A stretch of 64,000 nt of DNA from contig NZ_JACHVP010000001.1 in the NCBI RefSeq assembly GCF_014190775.1, forward strand, positions 1,178,001 through 1,242,000. Reading direction: 5' to 3'. The position numbers and the translations under genes were made by a program. The notes under the pieces are model-generated. The model was given only the letters and a program-made list of their open reading frames with translations. It made no database searches and was not told the DNA's origin. Numbering within the stretch: position 1 is the stretch's first letter; the number at the start of each line of letters is the position of its first letter. Source of the stretch: Leifsonia aquatica. GTDB taxonomy: Bacteria > Actinomycetota > Actinomycetes > Actinomycetales > Microbacteriaceae. Positions 16,456-26,220 of this stretch are shown here, in pieces.

Positions 16456-17646
16456 ATGTCTACCACTGCCACCCTAAGCCACGCGCCCCAGCTGACCATC
16501 GGTCCGCTGGCCCTCGACGTCCCCGTCGTGCTCGCACCGATGGCCGGGATCACGAACACCGCGTTCCGCCGGCTCTGCCGCGAGTACGGAGCGGGCCTCT
16601 ACGTGAGCGAGATGATCACGTCCCGCGCGCTCGTCGAGCGCACCCCGGAGTCGCTGCGCCTCATCACCCACCACGAGTCCGAGACGCCGCGCTCGATCCA
16701 GCTCTACGGTGTCGACCCCGTGACGGTCCGCGAGGCCGTGACCATGCTCGTCGCCGAAGACCGCGCCGACCACATCGACCTCAACTTCGGCTGTCCCGTC
16801 CCCAAGGTCACCCGCAAGGGCGGGGGAGCAGCGCTCCCCTGGAAGCTCGGTCTCTTCCGCGAGATCGTCGAGGGCGCCGTGAAGGCGGCCGGCGACATCC
16901 CGCTCACCGTCAAGATGCGCAAGGGCATCGACAGCGACCACCTCACGTATCTGGAGGCGGGCAAGGCCGCCGAGGGTGCCGGGGTCGCCTCCATCGCCCT
17001 GCACGCCCGGACGGCGTCCGAGTTCTACTCGGGACACGCCGACTGGTCCGCCATCGCGACCCTCAAAGAGACGATCACCTCCACACCAGTGCTCGGCAAC
17101 GGCGACATCTGGTCGGCCGCCGACGCGCTCCGCATGGTGGACGAGACCGGCTGCGACGGCGTGGTCGTCGGTCGCGGCTGCCTCGGCCGCCCCTGGCTCT
17201 TCGGCGACCTGGCCGCGGCATTCCACGCGCGCGCCGGACTGATCTCGGCCGAGGAGGCCGAGCGTGCACTCGCGCACCCGACCCTCGGCGAGGTGGCGGC
17301 GGCGTTCCGCCGGCACGCGGAGCTGCTCGTCGAGTTCTTCGACAGCGAGGAGCGCGGCTGCCGCGACATCCGCAAGCATGTCGCCTGGTACTTCAAGGGC
17401 TACCCGGTCGGCGGCGACCTGCGCGCCAGCCTGGCGACCGTCGACACCCTCGCGCACCTGGACGACCTGCTCGCCACGCTCGACGGCGACCAGGAGTACC
17501 CGGGAGAAGCGGCGGAGGGTCAGCGCGGACGCGCCGGGTCGCCGAAGCGGACCGCCCTGCCCGACGGGTGGCTGGACAGCCGGGAGGTCGACGGTGCGCA
17601 GCGCGCGGAGGTCGCCGAGGCGGAGGTGCACAACAGTGGTGGATAG
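16456..17646 (+). CDS. dusB: tRNA-dihydrouridine synthase
   Basis: FMN-dependent reduction of uridine to dihydrouridine in the tRNA D-loop. 396 residues, NifR3/DusB type. Visible motifs are APMAGITNTAFRRLCR (FMN site), SEMITSRAL, DLNFGCPVPKVTRKGGGAAL with the catalytic Cys, HARTASEFYSG, NGDIW and GRGCLGRPW. The extra C-terminal 60 residues are low-complexity. GAGAAT lies 8 nt before the ATG, so the transcript leader is at most a couple of bases. The next gene, dgt, overlaps the last codons. The same pair precedes dnaG in many actinobacteria. Confidence 0.95.
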   Translation: MSTTATLSHAPQLTIGPLALDVPVVLAPMAGITNTAFRRLCREYGAGLYVSEMITSRALVERTPESLRLITHHESETPRSIQLYGVDPVTVREAVTMLVAEDRADHIDLNFGCPVPKVTRKGGGAALPWKLGLFREIVEGAVKAAGDIPLTVKMRKGIDSDHLTYLEAGKAAEGAGVASIALHARTASEFYSGHADWSAIATLKETITSTPVLGNGDIWSAADALRMVDETGCDGVVVGRGCLGRPWLFGDLAAAFHARAGLISAEEAERALAHPTLGEVAAAFRRHAELLVEFFDSEERGCRDIRKHVAWYFKGYPVGGDLRASLATVDTLAHLDDLLATLDGDQEYPGEAAEGQRGRAGSPKRTALPDGWLDSREVDGAQRAEVAEAEVHNSGG

Positions 17647-18931
17647 CGTGATCGCCCGCACGGGCTCGCCCGTGGACGGCCCGGCCGACGAGCTCGGCTA
17701 CACGGACCGCGACCGGGACCGCTGGCTTCCTGAGCAGCACGCGAGCCGCCGCAGCGACTTCGCCCGAGACCGCGCGCGCCTGCTCCACTCGAGCGCGCTG
17801 CGCCGCCTGGCGGCGAAGACGCAGGTGCTGAGCCCGACGGCCGGACTCGACTTCGCCCGCAACCGGCTCACACACTCCCTCGAAGTGGCGCAGGTCGGCC
17901 GCGAGCTGGCCGCGAGCCTGGGCCTCGACCCCGACGTCGTGGACACCGCGTGCCTGGCGCACGACATCGGGCACCCGCCGTTCGGGCACAACGGCGAGCG
18001 GGCGCTGAGCGCCTGGTCCGCCGACATCGGCGGCTTCGAGGGCAACGCGCAGACCCTCCGGCTGCTCTCGCGGCTCGAGCCCAAGGTGTTCGGCCGGGAC
18101 GGCCGCCCCTACGGCCTGAACCTGACGCGGGCCAGCCTCGACGCGAGCTGCAAGTACCCGTGGCCGGCGACCTCCTCCGTCGCCGACCCGAGCGGTCGCG
18201 CGAAGTTCGGCTTCTACGCCGACGACGAGCCGGTGTTCGCCTGGCTGCGGGAGGGGGCTCCCGCGCGTCAGCAGTGCATCGAGGCCCAGGTCATGGACCT
18301 TTCGGACGACATCGCCTACTCGGTGCACGACTTCGAGGACGCCATCGTCAACGGGTACATCGACGTGGCCGCCCTCGGCAGCCGGGTCGACCACGACGAC
18401 CTCGTGAGCTCGATGTACGAGTGGGTGGGCGGCGAGATCGGCCACGACGACCTGATCGCGGCGTTCGACCGGCTCGACAGCCTCGACATCTGGATCGACA
18501 CCTGGGACGGCAGCCGGCGCGCGCAGGCGCACCTCAAGAACCTCACCAGCCAGCTGATCGGCCGGTTCGCGCACGCGGCGGTGCACGCCACGAAGGCGGC
18601 CTCCGGCAGCAGCGGGCTCATCCGGTTCGGCGCCGACGTCGTCGTGCCGGACGAGATCCGCGCCGAGATCGCGGTGCTCAAGGGCATCGTCGCGACGTTC
18701 GTCATGTCGCGCAACACCCGGCAGCCGATCTACGTGCAGCAGCGGGAGATCCTCACGGCCCTCTCCGACACCCTTTACGAGCGCGGGGAATCCGCGCTCG
18801 ACCCGGGTTTCGCGGAGGACTGGCGGCTCGCCGGCAGCGACGCGGAGCGCAAACGAGTGGTCGTGGACCAGGTCGCGAGCCTGACCGACCAGTCCGCGCT
18901 CAGCTGGTTCGAACGACTCGTTCAGCACTGA
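17636..18931 (+). CDS. dgt: Deoxyguanosinetriphosphate triphosphohydrolase-like HD protein
   Basis: 431 residues from the GTG at 17636, chosen because GGAGG lies 9 nt upstream; in-frame GTGs at 17639 and 17648 are alternatives. HD-domain motifs are RNRLTHSLEVAQVG (first His), ACLAHDIGHPPFGHNGE (His-Asp pair) and LSDDIAYSVHDFEDA (later Asp). The family removes tripolyphosphate from dGTP or other dNTPs. The order dusB-dgt-dnaG suggests a role in nucleotide pool control near the replication primase gene. It overlaps dusB by 11 nt. Confidence 0.93.
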   Translation: MVDSVIARTGSPVDGPADELGYTDRDRDRWLPEQHASRRSDFARDRARLLHSSALRRLAAKTQVLSPTAGLDFARNRLTHSLEVAQVGRELAASLGLDPDVVDTACLAHDIGHPPFGHNGERALSAWSADIGGFEGNAQTLRLLSRLEPKVFGRDGRPYGLNLTRASLDASCKYPWPATSSVADPSGRAKFGFYADDEPVFAWLREGAPARQQCIEAQVMDLSDDIAYSVHDFEDAIVNGYIDVAALGSRVDHDDLVSSMYEWVGGEIGHDDLIAAFDRLDSLDIWIDTWDGSRRAQAHLKNLTSQLIGRFAHAAVHATKAASGSSGLIRFGADVVVPDEIRAEIAVLKGIVATFVMSRNTRQPIYVQQREILTALSDTLYERGESALDPGFAEDWRLAGSDAERKRVVVDQVASLTDQSALSWFERLVQH

Positions 18932-19001
18932 CGCGGCGCGCGGGCTTGTATACCCGTCGCCGGTGCAGAATGCTTGAGGTCACGGCATCGGAAGGACATC
19001 A

Positions 19002-20216
19002 ATGAGTACCCCACAGCCCCCGTCGAGCGGAGACCGCCCGGACGAGGCAGACCTGTCCGCACCCGTCGAGCCGACGGCGGACGCAGCACCCGATGTCGCA
19101 TCCGCCGCAGCGGCTACGCCCGCCGCAGCGGCCGAGCCCGCCGTGAAGAAGGGGCCTGCGCCGCGCAAGCCACCCGTCAGGAAGACGCCCGCAACGAGCA
19201 CGGGCAACTCCGACGCGGCCACGGCGAAGGCGACCCCGGCCAAGACGACCGCCGCGAAGACCACGGCAGCAAAGACCACGTCGGCCACGCCCAAGGCGAC
19301 GACACCGAGGACGACCACGCCGCGCAAGCGCGCCAGTAAGCCTGCGCCGCCGTCGCCCGTCGGCGAGGCCCCCGGGATCATGGACGCGACGCTCGGCACG
19401 TCGACCCCGCTCGCGGGCACGACCGGCGCGCAGGACACGGCCGGAGCGCAGGCGCCGCGAGCGGAGGCGGCACCCGCCTCGGCTGCATCCGCTCCCTCGG
19501 CCCCGGCGACCTCTTCGGCCTCGCCCGCTTCTTCGGCCTCCCTGACTCCCGAGGCACCCGCCCCGGTGGAGGCTGCGACGACCAGCACCGGCGCGACCGT
19601 GCAGCCCGGTGCCGCGCCCGCCGCTGAGTCGGCGACCGCCACCGTGATCACGGAGGAGGCGCCGGCCGCAACCGCAACGGCCCCGGCCTGCGCGCTCCCG
19701 GGAACGGAAGCACCGGTCACCGAAGTACCAGGAGCAGACGTGCCGCCGACAGGAGCACCGCAGCCGGAGGCTCCACAGGCCGACGCCCCGCAGGCCGACG
19801 CCCCGCAGGCCGACGCCCCGCCGACCGGAGCCCCGCAGGCCGACGCCCGCGGAGCCGAGGGCCCGCGCCGCACCGTCGTCGACTTCGCCGACCGCCTCGA
19901 CGACTCCCGCTTCTTCTCGGCGCTGTTCGACTTCACCTTCACCAGCTACGTGACGCGCCGCCTCGCCGGCCCCGTGTACGTGGTGGGACTCGTGCTGATC
20001 GCCCTCGGCATCCTGGTCGGGTTCTCGCAGAGCCTCGCGATCGCGGTCTCCACGCAGTCGCCGGCCGGAGCGTTCGCGTTCCTGCTGGGTGTGCTGGTGA
20101 CGCTGGTGGCGGCCGTGATGGCCGTCCTGCTGCTGAGGGTCGGCATCGAGGTGTTCGTCGCGATCATCGAGATCGCCCAGAACACGCGCGGCCGACGGCG
20201 CCCGCCGCGCGACTGA
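19002..20216 (+). CDS. Ala/Pro/Thr-rich protein with C-terminal DUF4282 membrane domain
   Basis: 404 residues. Residues 1-280 are low-complexity, Ala/Thr/Pro-rich, with a Lys-containing block (KKGPAPRKPPVRKT) and a PQADA-type tandem repeat near 255-275. The last 110 residues are a DUF4282 domain: FTSYVTRRLAGPVYVVGLVL then two membrane helices and EVFVAIIEIAQNTRGRR. The long disordered part predicts a cytoplasmic tether on a small membrane anchor. Shine-Dalgarno GGAAGGA lies 4 nt before the ATG. Function is unknown; the position between dgt and dnaG is shared with relatives as far as I recall. Confidence 0.75.
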   Translation: MSTPQPPSSGDRPDEADLSAPVEPTADAAPDVASAAAATPAAAAEPAVKKGPAPRKPPVRKTPATSTGNSDAATAKATPAKTTAAKTTAAKTTSATPKATTPRTTTPRKRASKPAPPSPVGEAPGIMDATLGTSTPLAGTTGAQDTAGAQAPRAEAAPASAASAPSAPATSSASPASSASLTPEAPAPVEAATTSTGATVQPGAAPAAESATATVITEEAPAATATAPACALPGTEAPVTEVPGADVPPTGAPQPEAPQADAPQADAPQADAPPTGAPQADARGAEGPRRTVVDFADRLDDSRFFSALFDFTFTSYVTRRLAGPVYVVGLVLIALGILVGFSQSLAIAVSTQSPAGAFAFLLGVLVTLVAAVMAVLLLRVGIEVFVAIIEIAQNTRGRRRPPRD

Positions 20217-20263
20217 GCGGGCCCGGTTCGCGGCTCCCGCGAACCGGAGTCGGTGCGGCTCAC

Positions 20264-20269
20264 TAGAAT
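20264..20269 (+). promoter_or_regulatory. -10 box of leaderless dnaG promoter
   Basis: TAGAAT, 6 nt (CGAGGT), then the ATG at 20276. Near-consensus -10. Confidence 0.6.
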
Positions 20270-20275
20270 CGAGGT

Positions 20276-22129
20276 ATGGCAGGCCGGATTCGACAGAGCG
20301 ACATCGAAGAGGTCAAGTCACGCACCAACATCGGCGACATCATCGGTGACTACGTCAGCCTGAAGACCGGCGGTGTCGGCGCGCTGAAGGGGCTCTGCCC
20401 CTTCCACGACGAGAAGAGCCCCAGCTTCTACGTGCGCCCGGGCGTCGGTCGCTACCATTGCTTCGGCTGCGGCGAGGGCGGCGACGTCTACGAGTTCCTG
20501 CTCAAGATGGACCACGTGTCGTTCACCGACGCGGTCGAACGTCTCGCGGGCCGGATCGGCTACCAGCTGCACTACGAGGAGGGCGGGGGCCCCGCCGAGA
20601 GCGGCGGCGGCAACCGCGCACGGCTGCTCGCCGCCAACAGTGCCGCCGAGGAGTTCTTCCAGGACCGCCTCACCGCACCCGACGCGGAGCCCGGCCGCCG
20701 CTTCCTCGGTGAGCGCGGCTTCGACGCCGCCGCGGCCGCGCACTTCGGCGTCGGCTTCGCACCCAAGAGCTGGGACGAGCTGACCAAGCACCTCCGCGGC
20801 AAGGGCTTCACCCAGGACGAGCTCGTCGCCGCCGGACTGGTGTCGCAGGGCGACCGCGGCGTCTACGACCGCTTCCGCGGCCGCCTCGTCTGGCCCATCC
20901 GCGATGTCACCGGCCAGACCATCGGCTTCGGCGCCCGCCGCCTGCTCGACGACGACAAAGGTCCGAAGTACCTCAACACCCCCGAGACGGCGGTCTACAA
21001 GAAGGCGCAGGTGCTCTACGGCCTCGACCTCGCCAAGCGCGACATCTCACGCAACGACCAGGTCGTGGTCGTCGAGGGCTACACCGACGTGATGGCGTGC
21101 CACCTCGCCGGGATCACGACGGCCGTCGCGACCTGCGGCACCTCCTTCGGCATCGACCACATCAAGGTGATCCGCCGCGTGATGGGCGACGACACCAGCC
21201 AGGGCTCCGTCATCTTCACCTTCGACCCGGATGCGGCGGGCCAGAAGGCCGCGGCCCGCGCCTTCGGCGAGGAGCAGCGGTTCTCGGCCCAGACCTACGT
21301 CGCGGTCGGTCCCGACGGCCTCGACCCGTGCGACCTCCGGCTGGCGAAGGGCGACGACGCGGTGCGCCGGATGATCGACGCCAAGAAGCCGATGTTCGAG
21401 TTCATGATCCGCCAGGTGGTCGAGCGCTTCGACCTCGACAGCGTGGAGGGGCGGTCCGGGGCGCTGCGCGCGGGCGCGCCGATCGTCGCGACGATCCGCG
21501 ACCCCGCCTCGCAGAACGGCTACATGCGCGAGCTGGCGCGGCTCTCCGGCGCCGACCTCCAGGATGCGGTGCGCGCCGTCCGTTCGGCACAGCGCGGATC
21601 CCGCAGCGACCAGCCGGGCCGTGGCCCAGCGGACACGATGGGTCGCGACGACGCCCCGATGCCCGTCCCGGCCGCCGACCCGAACGACCCCACCCAGCGC
21701 ACGGAGCGCGAGTGCCTGATGGTGCTCCTCCAGCTGCCGGGGGAGATCGGCGCCGAACGGGCCTCCCGCGCCGTGCAGGTGCCGTTCGTGAACCCGACCC
21801 ATGCCGTCGTGCGCGACGCCATCGCCACCCAATTGACCACGATGACCGAGCCGGGCTGGGTGGAGCGCGTGCTCGCCGAGGTCCCGGCGGCCTACGCGCC
21901 GACGGTCAACGGCCTCGCCGTCGCGGCGCTGCCGCAGGCCGGCGGAGACATGGGCCGCTACGCGCGGTCGATCCTCGACGGCCTGATCGATCGCGATCTG
22001 CTGCGCGAGAAGGCCGAGCTCACCTCCCGGCTCGCGCGCACCGATCAGAAGGAGGCCGAGCTCCGGCGCTCCCTCCAGATCGCGCTGTCGTCGATCGACC
22101 AGGAGCGCATGCGCCTGCGCGCCGAATAG
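20276..22129 (+). CDS. dnaG: DNA primase
   Basis: DnaG makes the RNA primers for replication. 617 residues. The N-terminal CHC2 zinc finger uses C41, H44, C62 and C65 (CPFH and CFGC). The TOPRIM core has VVVVEGYTDVMA with the catalytic Glu and FTFDPDAAG with the metal-binding Asp pair. The C-terminal DnaB-interaction region extends to the end with a helical LTSRLARTDQKEAELRRSLQ stretch. It follows the DUF4282 gene but carries its own leaderless promoter. Confidence 0.97.
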   Translation: MAGRIRQSDIEEVKSRTNIGDIIGDYVSLKTGGVGALKGLCPFHDEKSPSFYVRPGVGRYHCFGCGEGGDVYEFLLKMDHVSFTDAVERLAGRIGYQLHYEEGGGPAESGGGNRARLLAANSAAEEFFQDRLTAPDAEPGRRFLGERGFDAAAAAHFGVGFAPKSWDELTKHLRGKGFTQDELVAAGLVSQGDRGVYDRFRGRLVWPIRDVTGQTIGFGARRLLDDDKGPKYLNTPETAVYKKAQVLYGLDLAKRDISRNDQVVVVEGYTDVMACHLAGITTAVATCGTSFGIDHIKVIRRVMGDDTSQGSVIFTFDPDAAGQKAAARAFGEEQRFSAQTYVAVGPDGLDPCDLRLAKGDDAVRRMIDAKKPMFEFMIRQVVERFDLDSVEGRSGALRAGAPIVATIRDPASQNGYMRELARLSGADLQDAVRAVRSAQRGSRSDQPGRGPADTMGRDDAPMPVPAADPNDPTQRTERECLMVLLQLPGEIGAERASRAVQVPFVNPTHAVVRDAIATQLTTMTEPGWVERVLAEVPAAYAPTVNGLAVAALPQAGGDMGRYARSILDGLIDRDLLREKAELTSRLARTDQKEAELRRSLQIALSSIDQERMRLRAE

Positions 22130-22336
22130 CCGCACAGGGCCCCACGACGGATTCCGTCCCGCTGTGCGCGGATGAGCGGCGAAATGTTGCGCGCACGTAA
22201 AGAATTCGGTCCGATCCGCTCCTCGATGCCCGCCTGACGCCCGATCCATGCTAGGAAATGGGTACGCGATTCGGCATCGAGGCTCTCGTGTGCCTCGCCG
22301 TGTCGGCTGTCCCACACCAGGAAGAGGTATTCGGAT

Positions 22337-23965
22337 ATGAGATCCGCACACACCCGCGGTCGGCGCATCCTCGCCGTCTCGGCCGCGTTCGCGGCGTCGG
22401 CGCTCGTGCTCGCCGGCTGCTCCGGGAGCAACAGCAGCTCCGGCGGCGGCGGCACGCTGACCATCGGAACGACGGACAAGATCACGTCGATCGACCCGGC
22501 CGGCTCGTACGACAACGGTTCGTTCGCCGTGATGAACCAGGTCTACCCGTTCCTTCTGAACACGCCGTACGGCAGCCCGGACGTCAAGCCGGACATCGCC
22601 GAGAGCGCCTCCTTCACCGCACCGAACGAGTACACGGTGAAGCTCAAGAAGGGCCTCAAGTTCGCCAACGGTCACGACCTGACCTCCTCGGACGTCAAGT
22701 TCACCTTCGAGCGCCAGCTCAAGATCAACGACCCGAACGGCCCCGCCTCGCTGCTCGCGAACCTGGACAGCGTCTCGGCCCCGGACGACACGACGGTCGT
22801 CTTCAAGCTGAAGGTCGCCAACGATCAGACGTTCCCGCAGGTGCTCTCCAGCCCGGCCGGCCCCATCGTCGACGAGCAGGTGTTCTCGGCCGACAAGGTG
22901 ACGCCGGACGCCGACATCGTCAAGGCCCACGCGTTCGCCGGCCAGTACGACATCTCGAGCTACGACTTCAACAACCTCATCGCGTACAAGGCGAACCCGA
23001 ACTACGACGGCCTGCTCGGCAAGCCGGCGACGTCGAAGGTCAACGTCAAGTACTACGCCGACTCGTCGAACCTGAAGCTCGACATCCAAAAGAACTCGAT
23101 CGACGTCGCGTACCGCAGCCTCTCGGCCACGGACATCGACAGCCTGTCGAGCGACAAGAACGTCAAGGTCATCAAGGGCCCGGGCGGCGAGATCCGTTAC
23201 GTCGTGTTCAACTTCAACACGCAGCCGTACGGCGCCACGACCCCCGAGGCCGACCCGGCGAAGGCACTGGCCGTGCGCCAGGCCGCGGCCGACCTGGTCG
23301 ACCGCGCGGCGATCGCCAAGCAGGTCTACAAGGACACGTACACGCCGCTGTACTCCTTCGTCCCGGAGGGCCTGACCGGCGCCACCACCGTGCTGAAGGA
23401 CCTGTACGGCGACGGCAACGGTGGCCCGAGCCTCGACAAGGCGAAGCAGACCCTGGAGGCCGCGGGCGTCACGACGCCGGTCGCGCTGAGCCTGCAGTAC
23501 AACCCGGACCACTACGGTCCCTCCTCCGGTGACGAGTACGCGCTCGTCAAGGAGCAGCTCGAGAAGGGCGGCCTGTTCAAGGTCAACCTGCAGTCGACCG
23601 AGTGGGTGCAGTACTCGAAGGACCGCACCGCCGACGTGTACCCGGCCTACCAGCTGGGCTGGTTCCCGGACTACTCCGACGCCGACAACTACCTGTCGCC
23701 GTTCTTCATCAAGGACAACTTCCTGGCGAACCACTACGACAACGCCGAGGTCCAGTCCCTGATCGAGCAGCAGCTCGGGACGACCGACAAGGACGCCCGC
23801 ACGAAGCTGATCGAGGAGATCCAGGCCAAGGTGGGCGCCGACCTCAGCACGCTGCCACTGCTGCAGGGTGCGCAGGTCGCGGTCGTCGGCAAGGGCGTCT
23901 CGGGCGCCGACAAGACGCTCGACGCGTCGTTCAAGTTCCGTTACGCGGCCCTCACCAAGGGCTGA
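22337..23965 (+). CDS. Peptide ABC transporter substrate-binding lipoprotein
   Basis: 542 residues. Lipobox LAGC places the lipid-modified Cys at residue 28. The remainder is an SBP_bac_5 (DppA/OppA) fold: TLTIGTTDKITSIDPAGS, YTVKLKKGLKFANGHDLTSSDVKF, then IRYVVFN. It captures oligopeptides or related solutes outside the membrane for the two permeases downstream. Shine-Dalgarno AGGAAGAGG lies 9 nt before the ATG. The 207-bp upstream gap holds TAGGAA near 22252 as the best -10 candidate, giving a leader of about 75 nt. Confidence 0.92.
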   Translation: MRSAHTRGRRILAVSAAFAASALVLAGCSGSNSSSGGGGTLTIGTTDKITSIDPAGSYDNGSFAVMNQVYPFLLNTPYGSPDVKPDIAESASFTAPNEYTVKLKKGLKFANGHDLTSSDVKFTFERQLKINDPNGPASLLANLDSVSAPDDTTVVFKLKVANDQTFPQVLSSPAGPIVDEQVFSADKVTPDADIVKAHAFAGQYDISSYDFNNLIAYKANPNYDGLLGKPATSKVNVKYYADSSNLKLDIQKNSIDVAYRSLSATDIDSLSSDKNVKVIKGPGGEIRYVVFNFNTQPYGATTPEADPAKALAVRQAAADLVDRAAIAKQVYKDTYTPLYSFVPEGLTGATTVLKDLYGDGNGGPSLDKAKQTLEAAGVTTPVALSLQYNPDHYGPSSGDEYALVKEQLEKGGLFKVNLQSTEWVQYSKDRTADVYPAYQLGWFPDYSDADNYLSPFFIKDNFLANHYDNAEVQSLIEQQLGTTDKDARTKLIEEIQAKVGADLSTLPLLQGAQVAVVGKGVSGADKTLDASFKFRYAALTKG

Positions 23966-24014
23966 GCCAGACTTCTGGCAACCGGGGGCGGTCCGCCGAG
24001 TGCGGGCCGCCCCC
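23966..24014 (+). terminator. Two stem-loops between binding protein and permease genes
   Basis: A small hairpin (GCCAGA/TCTGGC, 23966-23979) is followed by a 13-bp GC stem (23984-23996 with 24002-24014, one G-U, 5-nt loop). The larger one lies 27 nt before the next start. Such intercistronic stems protect or partly terminate the message so that the binding protein exceeds the permeases. Confidence 0.6.
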
Positions 24015-24041
24015 TCCTACGAACCACCACGATTGGCTTCC

Positions 24042-25139
24042 ATGACCGCGACTGTCAGCACGCCGGCGCCGGGCACCGCCCCCGGGCCGGAGCGCACGAA
24101 GGCGAAGCGACGATCGGGAGGCGGCCTCGGCCGCTATCTCATCATCCGTGCGCTGCTCATCATCCCCACGATCTTCATCCTCGTCACCGTCGTCTTCTTC
24201 CTGATGCGCTCGACGGGTGACCCCATCACGGCCGCCCTCGGCGGCAAGCTGCCTCCGGAGCAGCTGCAGGCCCGCATCCACGAGGCCGGGTACGACCGCC
24301 CCCTGATCGTCCAGTACTTCGACTACCTGGGCCAGATCCTGCGGGGCGACTTCGGCACCACCTTCACGGACCACCAGCCCGTCACCCAGGTGCTCATCAC
24401 CTACGGCGCTGCGACGCTGGAGCTGGCGTTCTACGCCCTCATCGTCGCGTTCATCGTCGGCATCCCGCTCGGGATGGTCGCGGCGTACTTCCGCGACAAG
24501 GGCCAGGACGCCGTCCTCCGCGTGTTCGCGATCATCTGCTACGCGACGCCCGTCTTCTTCGCCGGGATGCTGTTGAAGCTCGTGTTCGCCGTCTGGCTCG
24601 ACTGGCTCCCGGTTGCGGGACGCGCGTCCACCAGTTCCGAGATCGAGATGCAGACGCTGGACAGCAAGACCGGGATCTACCTGATCGACTCCATCCAGAC
24701 CGGCGATCCGGCGGTTGTGGGGGATGTGCTCGCGCACGCGGTGCTCCCGGGCATCGCGCTCGGCCTGCTGACGGCCGGCGTCTTCCTCCGGCTCGTGCGC
24801 ACCAACGTGATCGGGACGCTGTCGACCGACTACGTGGACGCGGCGCGTTCGCGCGGGGTACGGGAGAGCCGGCTCGTGCGCAAGCACGCCTACCGCCCGG
24901 CGCTCATCCCGATCATCACGGTCATCGGCCTGCAGATCGCGCTCCTGCTGGGCGGCGCGATCCTGACCGAGAAGACGTTCGAGTGGAAGGGGCTCGGCTT
25001 CCAGCTCTTCCACTACCTGTCGGCGCGCGACTTCGTCGCCGTGCAGGGCCTGGTCGCGCTGCTCGCGGTCATCGTGGCGCTGACGAACTTCATCGTCGAC
25101 GTCATCGCGGCCCTCATCGACCCGAGAGTGAGGTACTGA
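24042..25139 (+). CDS. Peptide ABC transporter permease, DppB/OppB type
   Basis: 365 residues. A 40-residue polar N terminus precedes six membrane helices. The family start block LIPTIFILVTVVFFLMRSTGDP is present. The EAA loop reads DYVDAARSRGVRESRLVRKHA and contacts the ATPase. It forms the channel with the next gene, 1 nt downstream. The ATG at 24042 is preceded by no strong Shine-Dalgarno. Confidence 0.92.
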   Translation: MTATVSTPAPGTAPGPERTKAKRRSGGGLGRYLIIRALLIIPTIFILVTVVFFLMRSTGDPITAALGGKLPPEQLQARIHEAGYDRPLIVQYFDYLGQILRGDFGTTFTDHQPVTQVLITYGAATLELAFYALIVAFIVGIPLGMVAAYFRDKGQDAVLRVFAIICYATPVFFAGMLLKLVFAVWLDWLPVAGRASTSSEIEMQTLDSKTGIYLIDSIQTGDPAVVGDVLAHAVLPGIALGLLTAGVFLRLVRTNVIGTLSTDYVDAARSRGVRESRLVRKHAYRPALIPIITVIGLQIALLLGGAILTEKTFEWKGLGFQLFHYLSARDFVAVQGLVALLAVIVALTNFIVDVIAALIDPRVRY

Positions 25140-25140
25140 G

Positions 25141-26220
25141 ATGACTCAGACCGCTCACACCACCCAGCCGACGCCGAAGCGCTCCTTCTGGTCGCGTCTG
25201 CCCGTCATCCACCAGCTGCGCCAGAGCGTCGGGCTGCAGCGGGGGATGCTCATCGCCGGTCTCGTCATCACCGGCGTCTTCATCCTCGTCGCGATCTTCG
25301 CGCCGATCATCGCCCCCTACGGCTTCTCGCAGCTGAGCGGTCCCGGCGGTCAGTTCGGCTCGCAGAACCCGCCGAGCGCCCAGCACATCTGGGGCACGAC
25401 GGTCGGCGGCTACGACGTGTTCTCCCGCACGATCTGGGGTGCGCAGACTGCGCTGCTCGTGATCATCGTCGCGGTCATCCTGTCGATCTTCGCCGGCGTC
25501 GTCCTCGGTCTCGTCTCCGGCTACTTCGGCGGCTGGCTCGACCGGGTCCTCGTCGTGATCTGCGACGCGATCTACGCGTTCCCGTCGCTGCTGCTTGCGA
25601 TCATCGTCGCCATCGTCGTGAGCGGCGGCCAGTCCAGCCTGTGGGGCGGCATCCTCGCGGCGGCGATCTCGATCACCGTCGTGTTCATCCCGCAGTACTT
25701 CCGCGTGATCCGCGCGGAGGCGGTGCGCATCAAGTCGGAGGCGTACGTCGAGTCGGCGCGGGTCGTAGGAGCGAGCAACGGTCGGATCATGTTCCGTCAC
25801 GTCCTCCGCAACTCCACCCGCACACTGCCGCTGATCTTCACCCTCAACTCCTCCGAGGCGATCCTCACGCTGGCGGGCCTCGGCTTCCTCGGCTTCGGCA
25901 TCGAGCCGACCGCTGCGGCCGAGTGGGGCTACGACCTCAACAAGGCCCTCTCGGACGTGACCAGCGGGATCTGGTGGACCTCGGTCTTCCCGGGCGCGGC
26001 GATCGTGCTCGTGGTGCTCGGCATCACCCTGGTCGGCGAGAGCCTCAACGACCTGGCCGACCCGCGACTGCGCGGGCGCCGCCGGGCGGCTGCGGCGTCG
26101 GGCCTGGTGGCCGAGACGTCGGTGGTCGCCGGAGGCCCGCTCACCGCGGGTCCTGCGGGGCTGGATGGACTGGAGGGCGGCGAGTCCTTCGACGAGCACG
26201 GAATCGAGGTCAAGCCATGA
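25141..26220 (+). CDS. Peptide ABC transporter permease, DppC/OppC type
   Basis: 359 residues with an OppC N-terminal segment, six helices and the EAA loop YVESARVVGASNGRIMFRHV. HIWGTTVGGYDVFSRTIWG is the usual DppC start region. A 45-residue acidic/Gly-rich tail (SGLVAETSVVAG to EVKP) after RLRGRRRA is longer than the family norm and probably cytoplasmic. It overlaps the ATPase gene by 4 nt. Confidence 0.92.
   Translation: MTQTAHTTQPTPKRSFWSRLPVIHQLRQSVGLQRGMLIAGLVITGVFILVAIFAPIIAPYGFSQLSGPGGQFGSQNPPSAQHIWGTTVGGYDVFSRTIWGAQTALLVIIVAVILSIFAGVVLGLVSGYFGGWLDRVLVVICDAIYAFPSLLLAIIVAIVVSGGQSSLWGGILAAAISITVVFIPQYFRVIRAEAVRIKSEAYVESARVVGASNGRIMFRHVLRNSTRTLPLIFTLNSSEAILTLAGLGFLGFGIEPTAAAEWGYDLNKALSDVTSGIWWTSVFPGAAIVLVVLGITLVGESLNDLADPRLRGRRRAAAASGLVAETSVVAGGPLTAGPAGLDGLEGGESFDEHGIEVKP

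Noticed and set aside
19740-19850. Short direct repeats that could suggest a CRISPR or minisatellite
   Set aside because: The units are 15 nt, in frame and without spacers; they encode PQADA repeats in a coding region.
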